A stretch of 64,000 nt of DNA, taken from Virgibacillus sp. MSJ-26. Its GTDB lineage: Bacteria; Bacillota; Bacilli; Bacillales; Amphibacillaceae. Within the stretch, counting starts at the first letter, position 1. Each line of letters begins with the position of its first letter. The translations under genes and the position numbers were made by a program. Shown here piece by piece: positions 18,184 through 27,670 of the stretch. Location: contig NZ_JAHLPW010000010.1 of assembly GCF_018918075.1 (NCBI RefSeq), positions 62,001 through 126,000 on the forward strand, given 5' to 3'. The notes beneath the pieces were generated by a model. That model saw only the letters and a list, made by a program, of their open reading frames with translations, had not been told where the DNA came from and did no database searches.

Positions 18184-19101
18184 TTATTCTCCTTTCTCTT
18201 CTTGTGCGTGACTTACTTGTAATGCTAATAAGAGCGAATATTTTTTCTCGGCAGCCGATGAACTTCTTGAGGTTAAAACAATTGGCACTTGAGAGCCAAG
18301 AATCACACCAGCCATTGAAGCATTAGCAAGTAAAAGCATACTTTTAGACAAAGTATTGCCTGCAACAACGTCTGAAGCAACTAAGACATCGGCATCTCCT
18401 TGAATTTTTCCGCCATATCCCTTTTCAGCTGCAATTGATGGATCAATTGATAAATCTAGCGAAATGGGGCCTTCAACAATACATTCCTTATTATTTTCAA
18501 AACGTTTTGTTAGCTCGGCAGCATCTGTTGAAGCAGGTAGTTTAGGCTGCACAACTTCTGCGGCAGAAAGTACAGCAAATTTTGGCTTGGCGTATCCGAG
18601 TGCCTTCATTACTTCAAGCGCATTGTTGATAACTGCTTCCTTCTGATCTACGTCAGGAGTTAACAGCATTCCGCCATCTGTTACACCAAGGAGTTTCGAA
18701 TAAGCTGGTACATCAATTAATGCCATGTGTGAAAGAACATCTTTATCTCTTATCCCTGTCTCACGATTGACTACTTGCTTGAGTAATGTACCTGTTTGAA
18801 GATTGCCTTTCATGATAAAGTCAACTTTATTTTCTCTGACCAATTCGACACCTTTAAACGCAGCTTCTTCATCAGATGACACGTCAACAATATGATAATT
18901 TGAGCTTTTAATATCCATTTTCGCTATTAATTCTTCAATAGCCGATTGATCATCAATTAAATAAGGTATCACCGCACCTTGATCGGCTAGTTCAAAAATA
19001 CTCTCTAAAGAATGTTCACTAGCTGCTTTAACGACAGCTACCCTTTTTGGTTCTTCAATTTTGTCTATCTTTTGTTCAAGTTCTTTAAAATCTTGTAACA
19101 T
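18184..19101 (-). CDS. ptb: phosphate butyryltransferase
   Basis: A 305-residue member of the phosphate acetyl/butyryl-transferase family. It has the conserved segments DFIMKGNLQTGTLLKQVVN (near 100), VTDGGMLLTPD (near 140) and a C-terminal GVILGSQVPIVLTSRSSS. It converts butyryl- or short branched acyl-CoA plus phosphate to acyl-phosphate and CoA. The ATG follows AGGAGG. It sits between an EIIC-like gene and buk on the same strand, with gaps of 13 and 5 bases, and is clearly operonic. Confidence 0.94.
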   Translation of the reverse strand: MLQDFKELEQKIDKIEEPKRVAVVKAASEHSLESIFELADQGAVIPYLIDDQSAIEELIAKMDIKSSNYHIVDVSSDEEAAFKGVELVRENKVDFIMKGNLQTGTLLKQVVNRETGIRDKDVLSHMALIDVPAYSKLLGVTDGGMLLTPDVDQKEAVINNALEVMKALGYAKPKFAVLSAAEVVQPKLPASTDAAELTKRFENNKECIVEGPISLDLSIDPSIAAEKGYGGKIQGDADVLVASDVVAGNTLSKSMLLLANASMAGVILGSQVPIVLTSRSSSAAEKKYSLLLALQVSHAQEEKGE

Positions 19102-19114
19102 GTCATGCCTCCTG

Positions 19115-20170
19115 TTATTCTACATCGAGTTTATAATCTTCTGGTTTAATGATGGGCCATACTTTTGTAAACAGGTAATTGAAAAATATTCCTAAACCTA
19201 TTGGTGCGACAACGAACACAAGTAAAGTGATTAGAATATTCATAACAGACCATCCACCTTCTGCTAAGTTAAGATGGTTGACTGGGCCAACTAGACCACT
19301 AAATCCAAACCCTGCACTCATAGGTGTTCCTTGAATTTTGAATAAAGCTGCCAATACTCCTAAAACAGCAGCATTACAAATAACTGGTAATAATATTTTC
19401 GGTTTAGCAAACACATTTGGCATTGACATTTTTGGAGAACCAATAAAGTGAGCAAGTGAAGTACCCACGGAATTCACTCTCCAACCTGCGATTGCTAATC
19501 CAAACCCTGCAGCTACTACACCTAGGTTGCCAGCTCCTGATCCAATACCTGCTAAAGACACGGCAAGGGCAATTCCTACTGTTGTAATTGGGGTTGTAAT
19601 GAGAATAGAGAATAGAATTGCAATTAAGACACTCATGACAATAGGTTGTAAAGTGAGTAATTGTGATACAAAATGTCCGATTAGGGTTGTAATGTGCCCA
19701 ACATATGGTAATAAAACGTGGCCTAAGCCACCACCCACAATTAAAAGAATAGGTGGTATTAAAATAATACTGTAACTTTTTAAGCGGGAACCTAATAATA
19801 GAACAATTCCAGCAGCAATAGCTCCAGTAAACATCATATTAATAACGTCCCCAGTTCCAGACATAGTTAGAGCTTCACCAGAATAGTCCACTGCTCCCCC
19901 ACCGACCATAACTGCAAGACCTACAGAAGCAGATTGAATGGGAGTAAATTTGAATTGATAACCTATTAAAACACCAACAATTAGTCCTAGTAATGAATTG
20001 GCCATTGTTGTAAAGTCTAATACAAACTGACCTTGAGGAAAAATAGGCAACAACGCTTTAAATAATTCACCAAGTAGCGCTCCAGGTATCAATGCTAAAA
20101 CAGTACCGATTGCTACTCCGTTTAGTATATTCATTGAAAACTTTTTAGCTGTCAACTTTTCAGATCCCAT
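19115..20170 (-). CDS. PTS EIIC-like membrane protein (EIIC_2 type)
   Basis: A 351-residue, very hydrophobic protein with about 10 membrane segments and Gly-rich loops (VMVGGGAVDYSG near 88, GIGSGAGNLGVVAAG near 210). It resembles the PTS_EIIC_2 group of stand-alone phosphotransferase permease-like proteins, which lack IIA and IIB domains. No EIIA/EIIB gene is in view. As it is co-transcribed with ptb and buk it might move a short-chain organic acid or its precursor rather than a sugar. That is inference from context. AAAAGGAG precedes the ATG. Confidence 0.72.
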   Translation of the reverse strand: MGSEKLTAKKFSMNILNGVAIGTVLALIPGALLGELFKALLPIFPQGQFVLDFTTMANSLLGLIVGVLIGYQFKFTPIQSASVGLAVMVGGGAVDYSGEALTMSGTGDVINMMFTGAIAAGIVLLLGSRLKSYSIILIPPILLIVGGGLGHVLLPYVGHITTLIGHFVSQLLTLQPIVMSVLIAILFSILITTPITTVGIALAVSLAGIGSGAGNLGVVAAGFGLAIAGWRVNSVGTSLAHFIGSPKMSMPNVFAKPKILLPVICNAAVLGVLAALFKIQGTPMSAGFGFSGLVGPVNHLNLAEGGWSVMNILITLLVFVVAPIGLGIFFNYLFTKVWPIIKPEDYKLDVE

Positions 20171-20219
20171 AAAAATTCTCCTTTTAAAAAGTAATATAAG
20201 ACATAAAATTATTTAATAA

Positions 20220-20325
20220 TTAACATTCCAGAGGATTAACTCAAGAGTAAATAAGAAGGTCTAAAACAAATAAGATAAGGGCTTTATCTAAGGAGAATAT
20301 GGAATGTTAATTTCGATAAAGCCCT
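20220..20325 (-). terminator. terminator of lpdA nested in a longer inverted repeat
   Basis: AGGGCTTTATC (20278) pairs with GATAAAGCCCT (20315-20325), a likely terminator after pdhD/lpdA. A second inverted pair, TTAACATTCCA (20220-20230) and TGGAATGTTAA (20300-20310), interlocks with it, so the two hairpins are mutually exclusive. This sits upstream of the EIIC-like gene, where it could set read-through into ptb-buk. Confidence 0.6.
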
Positions 20326-20351
20326 CAAAATATTGGAATAACAAGTTGCCA

Positions 20352-21764
20352 TTAAATGTGGATTGGCATACCTAAAGCAAGTTCAGCTGCATCCATAACA
20401 GATTCACCTAGTGAAGGATGGCTATGAATGGTTAATGTAATATCTTCAGCAGTCAAGCCGTTTTCAATTGCCAAACCAAGTTCTGCAATAATATCACTTG
20501 CACCGACACCAGCCACTTGAGCACCTAATAAAGTATCGCTCTCTTTTTCAGTGATGAGACGTACAAAGCCTTCAGTCTTATTTAAAGATAGAGCTCTTCC
20601 GTTTCCGCCTAGTGGAAACTTACTATCTTTAACATCATATCCTAGTTCTTTTGCTTCTTTCTTCGTGTAACCAACTGTTGCTAATTCAGGTTCAGTGAAG
20701 CATACGGCAGGCATTGATAAATAATCAACAGCAGCACCTTTGCTTCCATTAATAGCTTCAGCAGCTACTTTTGCTTCATAACTTGCTTTGTGTGCAAGTG
20801 CTGCACCAGGAACAACATCACCAATTGCGAAAACGTTCTTTTTATTGGTACGACCTTGTTCATCAACTTCAATTAAACCTTTATCATTTGTTTTGATTCC
20901 AGCTAATTCTAAACCAAGATCATCTGTATTTGGTCTACGTCCGACAGAAACAAGAACAAAATCAGAATCGATTGTTTCTTCTTTTCCGTTGACCTCATAA
21001 GTCACTGTTGCTTTTTTATCTGTTTGTTTGACTGATTTAGCCATCGCTTCAGTTACAATATTGACATTTTTAGATTTAAAGTCATTTTCCACGAGTTTTA
21101 CCATATCTTTTTCAAAGCCTGGAAGTACTTGCTTAGTTCCTTCTAAGATGGTCACTTCTGTGCCGAAATTAGCGTAGACACCAGCGAGTTCCATACCGAT
21201 GTATCCACCGCCGACAACAGTTAATTTTTTAGGAATTTGTTTTAAATTTAACGCACCAGTTGAATCGATCACTCGTTTGTCAAATTTGAATCCTTTAATT
21301 TCGATTGGACGACTTCCTGTAGCAATAATCGCATGTTTAAAGTTGTATGTTTGACCAGTTTCATCGTCATACATAACACGTAACGTCTGACCATCGATAA
21401 AGTGTGCTTCACCTTTGATAATTTCTACTTTATTTTTCTTAAGAAGCATCTCCACACCTTTTGTTAAGGTTGAAACTACTTTATTGTCCTTCCATTCTTG
21501 AGTTTCTTCAAAATTAATTGTTGTCTCTTTTGTATGGATACCTAGTAGTTTTGAATCAAGAGAAGTTTGATATTGGTGACTGGCATTAATTAATGCTTTA
21601 GAAGGAATACATCCTACATTCAAACAAACGCCACCAATTTTATATTTTTCAATAATGGTCACTTTCTGGCCGAGTTGTGCAGCTCTAATAGCTGCAACAT
21701 AACCCCCGGGACCAGAACCAACCACGACAGTTTCTAGTTCTTCAGCAAAATCTCCTACGACCAT
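20352..21764 (-). CDS. pdhD: dihydrolipoyl dehydrogenase (E3)
   Basis: A 470-residue FAD/NAD disulfide oxidoreductase. The FAD motif [19 protein letters not shown] starts near residue 13. The redox-active disulfide is in [13 protein letters not shown] (Cys 47 and 52), the NAD motif is [13 protein letters not shown] (about 183), and the C-terminal His-Glu pair is in [11 protein letters not shown]. It reoxidises the lipoyl arms of E2 with NAD+. Length equals B. subtilis PdhD. It follows the E2 gene by about 10 bases and ends the pdhABCD unit. Confidence 0.96.
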   Translation of the reverse strand: MVVGDFAEELETVVVGSGPGGYVAAIRAAQLGQKVTIIEKYKIGGVCLNVGCIPSKALINASHQYQTSLDSKLLGIHTKETTINFEETQEWKDNKVVSTLTKGVEMLLKKNKVEIIKGEAHFIDGQTLRVMYDDETGQTYNFKHAIIATGSRPIEIKGFKFDKRVIDSTGALNLKQIPKKLTVVGGGYIGMELAGVYANFGTEVTILEGTKQVLPGFEKDMVKLVENDFKSKNVNIVTEAMAKSVKQTDKKATVTYEVNGKEETIDSDFVLVSVGRRPNTDDLGLELAGIKTNDKGLIEVDEQGRTNKKNVFAIGDVVPGAALAHKASYEAKVAAEAINGSKGAAVDYLSMPAVCFTEPELATVGYTKKEAKELGYDVKDSKFPLGGNGRALSLNKTEGFVRLITEKESDTLLGAQVAGVGASDIIAELGLAIENGLTAEDITLTIHSHPSLGESVMDAAELALGMPIHI

Positions 21765-21773
21765 GTTTATTCA

Positions 21774-23099
21774 CTACCCTTCTACAAAAAGTAAATCCGG
21801 ATCTGCTAAATACTCTTTCAAATCATTAAGTGCTCTTTGTGCTGTACCGCCATCGATAATACGATGGTCGAAGCCAAACGAAAGTTTCAACATTGGTGCC
21901 ACAATTGGCTGCTTGTTTTCATCTGGAATAACTTCATCTTCAATTCTTCCAACACCTAAAATGGCAACTTCTGGCTGATTGATGATTGGTGTAGACCAAA
22001 CACCACTTGTAGCTAATGCACCTACGTTTGTAATTGTCATTGAGCTGTTTTTCATGTCTGCGCTTTTTAATGTTCCATTCATTGCTTTTTCTGTATTTTC
22101 AGCAAGATCTTCAGCAATTTGGAATAGGCTCTTACGGTCTGTTTCTTTAATAACAGGTACGAATAGACCTTTTTCAGTGTCTGTCGCAATACCTACGTTA
22201 ATATAGTTTTTATAAACAATTTCTCCAGCTTCTTCGTCAATAGAAGCGTTCAAGTCTGGATAACGGGCTAGTATAGCTGTTAAAGCTTTAACAAAATAAG
22301 CAGTAAATGTTAATTTAATGCCACGTTCTTTTGCAATAACTTTAAATCTATTTCGGTGATCCATTAGCTTAGTCACATTAACACGATCTAAGACAGTAAC
22401 ATGTGGAGACGTTTGTTTACTGTTTACCATAGCATTAGCAATTGCTCGGCGTGTAGAAGACATTTTCACGCGAGTTTCTTGCTCAGTAACTGTTGGTTCA
22501 GGTGTTCTCTCAGTTTTTTGAGTTTGTGTTGGCTCAGCTTTTGGTGCTGCTTGTCCACCAGAAGCTAAGTAGTTATCGATATCTTCTCTAGTCACACGGT
22601 TGTTCTTACCTGTTGCTGGTACTTGAGTTAGATCAACGTCTTTTTCACGAGCATATTTTCTAACTGCAGGAATAGCCAACATTCTTATATCAATATCAGA
22701 AGCAGGTTTTTTAGCAGCTTGTGTCTGTTCTGATTGTTTTTCAGGTAGTTCAGAAGGTTTTAAGTGACTGACATCTTCATGCTCAATAGCAACAGTGTCA
22801 GTACCTTTTTCCATTGTGACGTCGCCGCCTTCTTCTTGATTAACTTTTTGTGCAGCATCATCTGAAATTTCAATTTCAACGATGGCGTCTCCTACTTTAG
22901 GTACGTCACCTTCTTCAAATAGTAATTTTTTTACAACACCTGAAACTGGGGAAGGAAGCGCGACGACTGCTTTATCACTTTGAATTTCTACAAGAGTATC
23001 GTCTTCTTCAATTTTGTCGCCTGGTTTAACGTCCCAAGTGACAATTTCACTTTCATGAATTCCTTCACCACTGTCAGGTAATATGAATGAATAAATCAT
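21774..23099 (-). CDS. pdhC: dihydrolipoyl acyltransferase (E2) of pyruvate dehydrogenase
   Basis: A 441-residue E2. The lipoyl domain (1-80) has the lipoylated lysine in EIQSDKAVV. An acidic linker leads to a peripheral subunit-binding domain (about 140-175, [17 protein letters not shown]). The catalytic domain (about 215-441) carries the active-site motif FDHRIIDGG. The frame opens at 23120, but the ATG at 23099 has AGGAGGAAATTCTA in front and matches PdhC length, so it is preferred. It is co-transcribed with E1 genes upstream and E3 downstream. A branched-chain E2 is the alternative. Subunit lengths favour pyruvate dehydrogenase. Confidence 0.92.
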   Translation of the reverse strand: MIYSFILPDSGEGIHESEIVTWDVKPGDKIEEDDTLVEIQSDKAVVALPSPVSGVVKKLLFEEGDVPKVGDAIVEIEISDDAAQKVNQEEGGDVTMEKGTDTVAIEHEDVSHLKPSELPEKQSEQTQAAKKPASDIDIRMLAIPAVRKYAREKDVDLTQVPATGKNNRVTREDIDNYLASGGQAAPKAEPTQTQKTERTPEPTVTEQETRVKMSSTRRAIANAMVNSKQTSPHVTVLDRVNVTKLMDHRNRFKVIAKERGIKLTFTAYFVKALTAILARYPDLNASIDEEAGEIVYKNYINVGIATDTEKGLFVPVIKETDRKSLFQIAEDLAENTEKAMNGTLKSADMKNSSMTITNVGALATSGVWSTPIINQPEVAILGVGRIEDEVIPDENKQPIVAPMLKLSFGFDHRIIDGGTAQRALNDLKEYLADPDLLFVEG

Positions 23100-23123
23100 T
23101 AGAATTTCCTCCTCGAACAATTT

Positions 23124-24104
23124 TTAGAAATCGTATACTTCTCTTACTTTCTTAACAATATCAACTGAATTTGGAAGCCAGTCTGCTTCAGCAGCTCCAA
23201 ATGGGAAGACAGAGTCAGGACCGGTTACTCGTGAAATTGGAGATTCTAAGTACATAAATGCACGTTCACCAATTTCAGACATGATTTGACCAGCTACACC
23301 TGCTTGACGTTGTGCTTCCTGTGTCACAACAACACGACCAGTTTTCTTGACAGACTCAAGAACTGTATCCATATCAATTGGAGAAATTGTTCTTAAATCA
23401 ATAACTTCAACAGAAATTTCTCCTTCTAATTCTTTTGCAGCTTTAAGTGCTTCACTAACCATTAAACCGTATCCGATAACAGTGACGTCAGATCCTTCAC
23501 GAGCAACAGCTGCTTTATCTAAAGGTACACGGTAATCTTCATCAGGCACTTCTTGTTTAATTGAACGATAAAGTTTCAAATGCTCTAAGAAAATAACTGG
23601 ATCTTCACTTTCAATTGAAGAAAGTAGTAAGCCTTTAGCATCGTATGGATTACTTGGTACAACAATACGCATTCCTGGAACTTGTGCTAGAATTCCTTCT
23701 AAGCTATCAGAGTGAAGTTCTGGTGTATGCACTCCACCACCATAAGGTGCTCTTACTGTAATTGGCATGCTTCTTGTATTAGCCATGCGATAGCGCATAC
23801 GAGAGAATTGAGCAATTACTGGTGACATAGCTTCAAGAATAAAACCTGAGAATTGAATTTCAGGAACGGGTCTAAATCCTTCTGTCGCAAGACCAATAGA
23901 CATTCCTAAAATACCGGATTCAGCTAATGGTGTATCAAAAACACGATCTTCCCCATGTTTTTTTTGCAATCCGTCAGTAACACGGAATACACCGCCGTTC
24001 GGTCCAATATCTTCACCAAATAATAATACATTTTCATCTTTAGTTAACTTAGAATCTAAGGCATCATTAATCGCCTGAACAATTGTTTTTTCACTCATTG
24101 TCAT
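23124..24104 (-). CDS. pdhB: pyruvate dehydrogenase E1 beta subunit
   Basis: A 326-residue transketolase-like beta subunit with [19 protein letters not shown] (near 27) and [16 protein letters not shown] (near 60), which form the thiamine-diphosphate site with E1 alpha. Its start overlaps the end of the E1 alpha gene (ATGAGTGA). Two ATGs two codons apart, MTM, are possible, and the second matches relatives slightly better. Length equals PdhB of Bacillus. Confidence 0.94.
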   Translation of the reverse strand: MTMSEKTIVQAINDALDSKLTKDENVLLFGEDIGPNGGVFRVTDGLQKKHGEDRVFDTPLAESGILGMSIGLATEGFRPVPEIQFSGFILEAMSPVIAQFSRMRYRMANTRSMPITVRAPYGGGVHTPELHSDSLEGILAQVPGMRIVVPSNPYDAKGLLLSSIESEDPVIFLEHLKLYRSIKQEVPDEDYRVPLDKAAVAREGSDVTVIGYGLMVSEALKAAKELEGEISVEVIDLRTISPIDMDTVLESVKKTGRVVVTQEAQRQAGVAGQIMSEIGERAFMYLESPISRVTGPDSVFPFGAAEADWLPNSVDIVKKVREVYDF

Positions 24105-25206
24105 TCATCTCCCTTTCTTCGTATTCAGCAATTTGTTCTTGAATATTTTGAGGAGAAACATCGTACATATTTTTTAAGAAGTCGGATACTTTTTGTTTTT
24201 CAACTTGACCGATAGCAGCGACTGCTTCTTTAATCTCTTGTTTACAAGTCTCAACAACTTCTTCTTCTTGTTCTTCGCTCCATAGACCTTTGTCTTCAAG
24301 GTATTTTCTCATACGTACAAGCGGATCCTTTTTCTCCCACTCGCCTAGCTCTTCATCAAGACGATAACGGGTTGGATCATCGGACATGGTATGTGGACCG
24401 AAGCGATACGTTAATGCTTCAATTAAGACAGGTCCTTTTCCAGCCAGTGCATGTTCACGAGCGATAGATACAGCAGCATACATTGCAAGTGGATCCATAC
24501 CATCAACTTGAATACCAGGAATTCCAGCTGCAACTGCTTTCTGTGCTAATGTTTTAGCATGTGTTTGTTGTTCTACAGGAACAGAAATTCCATAACCGTT
24601 ATTCTGAACAACTGCAACATAAGGTACATTGTAAACACCTGCAAAGTTGATTCCTTCATAGAAATCACCTTGTGAAGTCGCACCATCTCCACTTAGAGAC
24701 ATAACGATATTCTTTTTATTACGTTTCTTCATCCCAAAAGCAACGCCCATTGCATGCGTAATATGACCACCAACGATAACTTGTGGAGCATACGCTTGGA
24801 AGTCTTCTGGGAATTCATTCCCTTTCATATGGCCTTTATACCATAGAAATGCTTTTTCTAATGGTAGGCCGTGTAGAATTAGAGGTGCTAAATCACGATA
24901 AGTACCTGCGAAAAAGTCGCCTTCACCTAGTGCATATTGAGTAGCAATTTGACTTGCCTCTTGTCCGCCTCCAGGAGCATAGTTTCCTAGTGCACCTTGT
25001 CTGTTCAGTAATGTAACTCGTTTATCATAAGTGCTAGCCCAAACTAGTCTTCTCATGAGTTCTGTAAGTTCCTCGTCACTTAGTTTAGGTTCTAGATCAG
25101 TATTGACTACTTCGCCTGTAGGAGCGAGTACTTGATAAAAAGGAAAAGCTTTTTCATACCCTTGTACAAGGCTGTCTAAATCTAACTTATTATTTTTCTT
25201 AGACAT
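24091..25206 (-). CDS. pdhA: pyruvate dehydrogenase E1 alpha subunit
   Basis: A 371-residue E1 alpha with the thiamine-diphosphate motif [13 protein letters not shown]...NN (about residues 180-208) and the phosphorylation-loop-like segment [16 protein letters not shown]. The length equals B. subtilis PdhA and exceeds BkdAA (about 330), so pyruvate rather than branched keto acids is the likelier substrate. It is first in pdhABCD and preceded by AAAGGGAG, a Rex-like box and a cre-like box. The presence of ptb-buk downstream leaves room for a role with 2-oxobutyrate or other 2-oxoacids. Confidence 0.92.
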   Translation of the reverse strand: MSKKNNKLDLDSLVQGYEKAFPFYQVLAPTGEVVNTDLEPKLSDEELTELMRRLVWASTYDKRVTLLNRQGALGNYAPGGGQEASQIATQYALGEGDFFAGTYRDLAPLILHGLPLEKAFLWYKGHMKGNEFPEDFQAYAPQVIVGGHITHAMGVAFGMKKRNKKNIVMSLSGDGATSQGDFYEGINFAGVYNVPYVAVVQNNGYGISVPVEQQTHAKTLAQKAVAAGIPGIQVDGMDPLAMYAAVSIAREHALAGKGPVLIEALTYRFGPHTMSDDPTRYRLDEELGEWEKKDPLVRMRKYLEDKGLWSEEQEEEVVETCKQEIKEAVAAIGQVEKQKVSDFLKNMYDVSPQNIQEQIAEYEEREMNDNE

Positions 25207-25241
25207 ATTGTTAACTCCCTTTCTATAATTGAAATTTTTAT

Positions 25242-25259
25242 TTGTGAAATCCTTTACAA
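25242..25259. promoter_or_regulatory. candidate Rex box upstream of pdhA
   Basis: TTGTGAA-ATCC-TTTACAA matches the Rex consensus TTGTGAA-N4-TTCACAA with a single mismatch and lies about 36 bases before the pdhA start. Rex represses when NADH is low and is released by high NADH. Confidence 0.7.
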
Positions 25260-25323
25260 TTTAACTTTAACACTGAGTAGACTTCTTGTATAATTGATAT
25301 TTTTTATATGCTTATAAAAATAT

Positions 25324-25338
25324 TTTAAACGCTTTCAT
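25324..25338 (-). promoter_or_regulatory. candidate cre (CcpA) site upstream of pdhA
   Basis: On the minus strand ATGAAAGCGTTTAAA fits the catabolite-response element WTGNNARCGNWWWCA with one mismatch. It lies about 120 bases upstream of pdhA. Whether CcpA activates or represses here is not known. Confidence 0.5.
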
Positions 25339-25379
25339 GACGCGTTTTCACACACTCTACGACAACAGAAGTGACAAAG

Positions 25380-25398
25380 ATGTGAACTTTTTTCACAT
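25380..25398. promoter_or_regulatory. 19-bp palindrome ATGTGAA-N5-TTCACAT
   Basis: Perfect 7-base arms around five bases, about 175 bases upstream of pdhA. It resembles a Rex box with one extra spacer base or a CRP/FNR half-site pair with N7. It may be a distal redox-regulator site for pdhA or serve another transcript. Confidence 0.5.
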
Positions 25399-25574
25399 AC
25401 TTAATTGTTTTTTTAGTTTCAAAATTAAGCCAAATGACGTCCTTCCGAACAATTTACATGACGACATTACCCCTCTTTAAGTAACTTCAATCAAGGTATA
25501 ACGTTTTTAAGTGTAGAAACTAAAAATAGTATTCAACACTTAGCCATTTATATGTGAAAGACTTATCCATAAAA

Positions 25575-25614
25575 AAAGATAAGGCAATCAGTATTGATTT
25601 CTCCTCGCCTTATC
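25575..25614 (-). terminator. terminator-like hairpin
   Basis: AAGATAAGGC and GCCTTATCTT arms with a 20-base loop and flanking A/T runs. It lies downstream of the small gene at 25669-25869 and upstream of the pdhA promoter region. Confidence 0.6.
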
Positions 25615-25668
25615 TTGAAGCATTTGCTTAAGTTTATTCGCTTGCTGTTGTATATTTCGCCTAACACT

Positions 25669-25869
25669 TTAAGATTTTCCGGGAAGTAACTTTACTTCTA
25701 TTCCTTCCGTTTCATTAAGAAGAGTCTCATGAAAATTGCCTTCTACCCAATCATCTATCTGATCATGGTACCATTCACTTTTAAAATGCGAGTCACCACA
25801 AATAATCCTGCAAACACTTCCGTAAAAGGATATGTGCCACACTTTCAATGAAAAAAAAAGTAAACACAC
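25669..25869 (-). CDS. small hypothetical protein, start uncertain
   Basis: The open frame encodes up to 66 residues. The segment VWHISFYGSV...GDSHFKSEWYHDQIDDWVEGNFHETLLNE is rich in Trp, His and acidic residues, which looks like real protein rather than a random frame. The start could be the GTG at 25869 or a GTG opening VWHISF about 9 codons later, and neither has a strong ribosome binding site. Function unknown. A terminator follows at 25575-25614, which supports transcription on this strand. Confidence 0.42.
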   Translation of the reverse strand: MCLLFFSLKVWHISFYGSVCRIICGDSHFKSEWYHDQIDDWVEGNFHETLLNETEGIEVKLLPGKS

Positions 25870-25954
25870 CTTTTTAGACTATTGCAAAAGATTCGATATT
25901 ACGAGATACTGTATATATAATTGATTTTAAGACAGAAACTTGGGAGGGAAAGCG

Positions 25955-26584
25955 ATGTTAGTAAAAAATGATTATGTCAATAAAGAAACAGTTGTAACAG
26001 TAACAGAAAATGATACAATGAAACACGCCTTACAAACACTTTCTGAATCAGGATATCGCTGCATTCCAGTATTAGATGATGCTGGCAAATACGTTGGTAA
26101 TATTTATAAAGTCCACCTGTTGAAGCATGAAAGAGATCAAGGATCGCTGGAAGAATCGCTCACTGAACTCATTGCCAATGAGAAAAATGGTAAAATCAAA
26201 GAGACAGATCCATTTTTTAAGGTGTTTTCCAATATCAAAGAATTACCTTTTCTTGCCGTTGTCAATGATAATGATGATTTCCTAGGCATTTTGACTAATG
26301 GAAATGTCATTCAAGTCCTTGAAAATGCATGGGGTGTCCATAACGGCAGCTTTTCACTTACAATTGGAACCATTGAATATGCAGGTGTACTCACTAAAAT
26401 GCTTAAAATAGTCAATAAATACTGTAACGTCCAAAGTGTCATTTCCTTAAATAATGACTCAAAATATGTCAGACGCGTATGTATCGTCCTCCCTACAGAA
26501 GTTGATGAAGCAACAGCTAAAACAATTGCCGAGGACTTAGAAAAAAACAACCTTACCGTGACCGACATAGAAGATTTATCATAA
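25955..26584 (+). CDS. CBS-pair protein with C-terminal ACT-like domain
   Basis: A 209-residue cytosolic protein. Two CBS motifs occupy residues 1-125 (VTENDTMKHALQTLSESGYRCIPVLDD, then FFKVFSNIKELPFLAVVNDNDDFLGILT), and an ACT-like segment covers about 135-205. CBS-ACT proteins such as CbpA bind cyclic di-AMP or adenylates in Firmicutes, and this one may sense nucleotides. The frame opens 15 bases upstream, but the ATG at 25955 follows GGGAGGG, so it is chosen. A terminator-like AAAGGTGTTTTTT follows. Confidence 0.8.
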   Translation: MLVKNDYVNKETVVTVTENDTMKHALQTLSESGYRCIPVLDDAGKYVGNIYKVHLLKHERDQGSLEESLTELIANEKNGKIKETDPFFKVFSNIKELPFLAVVNDNDDFLGILTNGNVIQVLENAWGVHNGSFSLTIGTIEYAGVLTKMLKIVNKYCNVQSVISLNNDSKYVRRVCIVLPTEVDEATAKTIAEDLEKNNLTVTDIEDLS

Positions 26585-26702
26585 GAACAAATTTTCAATT
26601 TGAAACCAAACACCTTTTTAGTCTTTCTAAAAAGGTGTTTTTTAATGGTATATTTAAATATGATAAACTATTCATGATTCTCAAAAGTTGGAGTTGTTGC
26701 TG

Positions 26703-27599
26703 ATGGGTTTATTCCTTAGTGTTATCTTACCAATTATGGCAGTCTTTGCCTCTGGCTTTATTTTACAACGAATCAGACCTCTTGACGTCAGGTCTCTTTC
26801 GGCTGTCTCGTTGTATATATTATCACCCGCCCTAGTATTCGTTTCACTATATGAGGCCGAGTTCGATAGCGGTTATATGATTATCCTCGTCTATATATTT
26901 GTCCTATTTTATACTATGGTTATCTTAAACAAACTTTTGGCAAAAGTGTTTAAATGGAAACGGAAGACTGAAAGCGCATCGATTCTCGCAACTGGCTTTA
27001 TGAACTCGGGAAACTACGGCTTACCTGTCGTCCTCTTCAGTTTAGGTAATGCCGCACTACCCTATGCTATTTTTATCATGGTCATTCAATCTTTACAAAA
27101 TAATTTCTTTGGGATTTATTATGCATCTCGTAGCACGAGCGGGATCAGTCGAGCGCTAAAAAACATCATGAAGATGCCAACGACCTATGCGGCCATTTTA
27201 GCCTTTATCTTCCATTATTTTAATATAAACGTCCCTGAGGCTATTTTTTCAACACTCTCGATGGTAGGTGATGCCGCAATTCCTGTCATGATGATTATGC
27301 TTGGCATGCAGCTCGGATCAATTATTGGGCTGAAACTTGATTGGCAAGTTGTCATCTCTGGCGTCACATTAAAAATGATTATCGCCCCCTTAGTCGCTTT
27401 CTTGTTTGTTTCGGTCATTGACGTTGATCCACTTATTGCAGCAGTGCTTATTATCATCTCAGCCATGCCAACTGCTGCAACAACGACAATGTATGCCATT
27501 GAGTTTGATACAGAGCCGGACCTCGTCTCTAGTATTACATTTATTTCAACGTTGGTTAGTATTGTGACATTGAGCGTGTTATTAAATCTTGTAATATAG
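26703..27599 (+). CDS. AEC-family permease (auxin efflux carrier-like)
   Basis: A 298-residue, 10-helix membrane protein matching AEC carriers, with the conserved GFMNSGNYGLPVVLFSLG segment near residue 100 and IPVMMIMLGMQLG near 195. Bacterial members move malate, malonate or other carboxylates. TTG codons upstream extend the frame, but the ATG at 26703 follows GGAG by 9 bases. Single gene, ending at a bidirectional terminator shared with the lactate-oxidase-like gene. Confidence 0.85.
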   Translation: MGLFLSVILPIMAVFASGFILQRIRPLDVRSLSAVSLYILSPALVFVSLYEAEFDSGYMIILVYIFVLFYTMVILNKLLAKVFKWKRKTESASILATGFMNSGNYGLPVVLFSLGNAALPYAIFIMVIQSLQNNFFGIYYASRSTSGISRALKNIMKMPTTYAAILAFIFHYFNINVPEAIFSTLSMVGDAAIPVMMIMLGMQLGSIIGLKLDWQVVISGVTLKMIIAPLVAFLFVSVIDVDPLIAAVLIIISAMPTAATTTMYAIEFDTEPDLVSSITFISTLVSIVTLSVLLNLVI

Positions 27600-27628
27600 A
27601 GAAATCTATTGTTTATTGATTTAAACAC

Positions 27629-27664
27629 AAAAGTAGCTGTGCATCTCTAATGCCAGCTACTTTT
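27629..27664. terminator. bidirectional terminator
   Basis: AAAAGTAGCTG...CAGCTACTTTT hairpin with A and T tracts, between convergent stop codons. Confidence 0.85.
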
Positions 27665-27670
27665 TAATGA

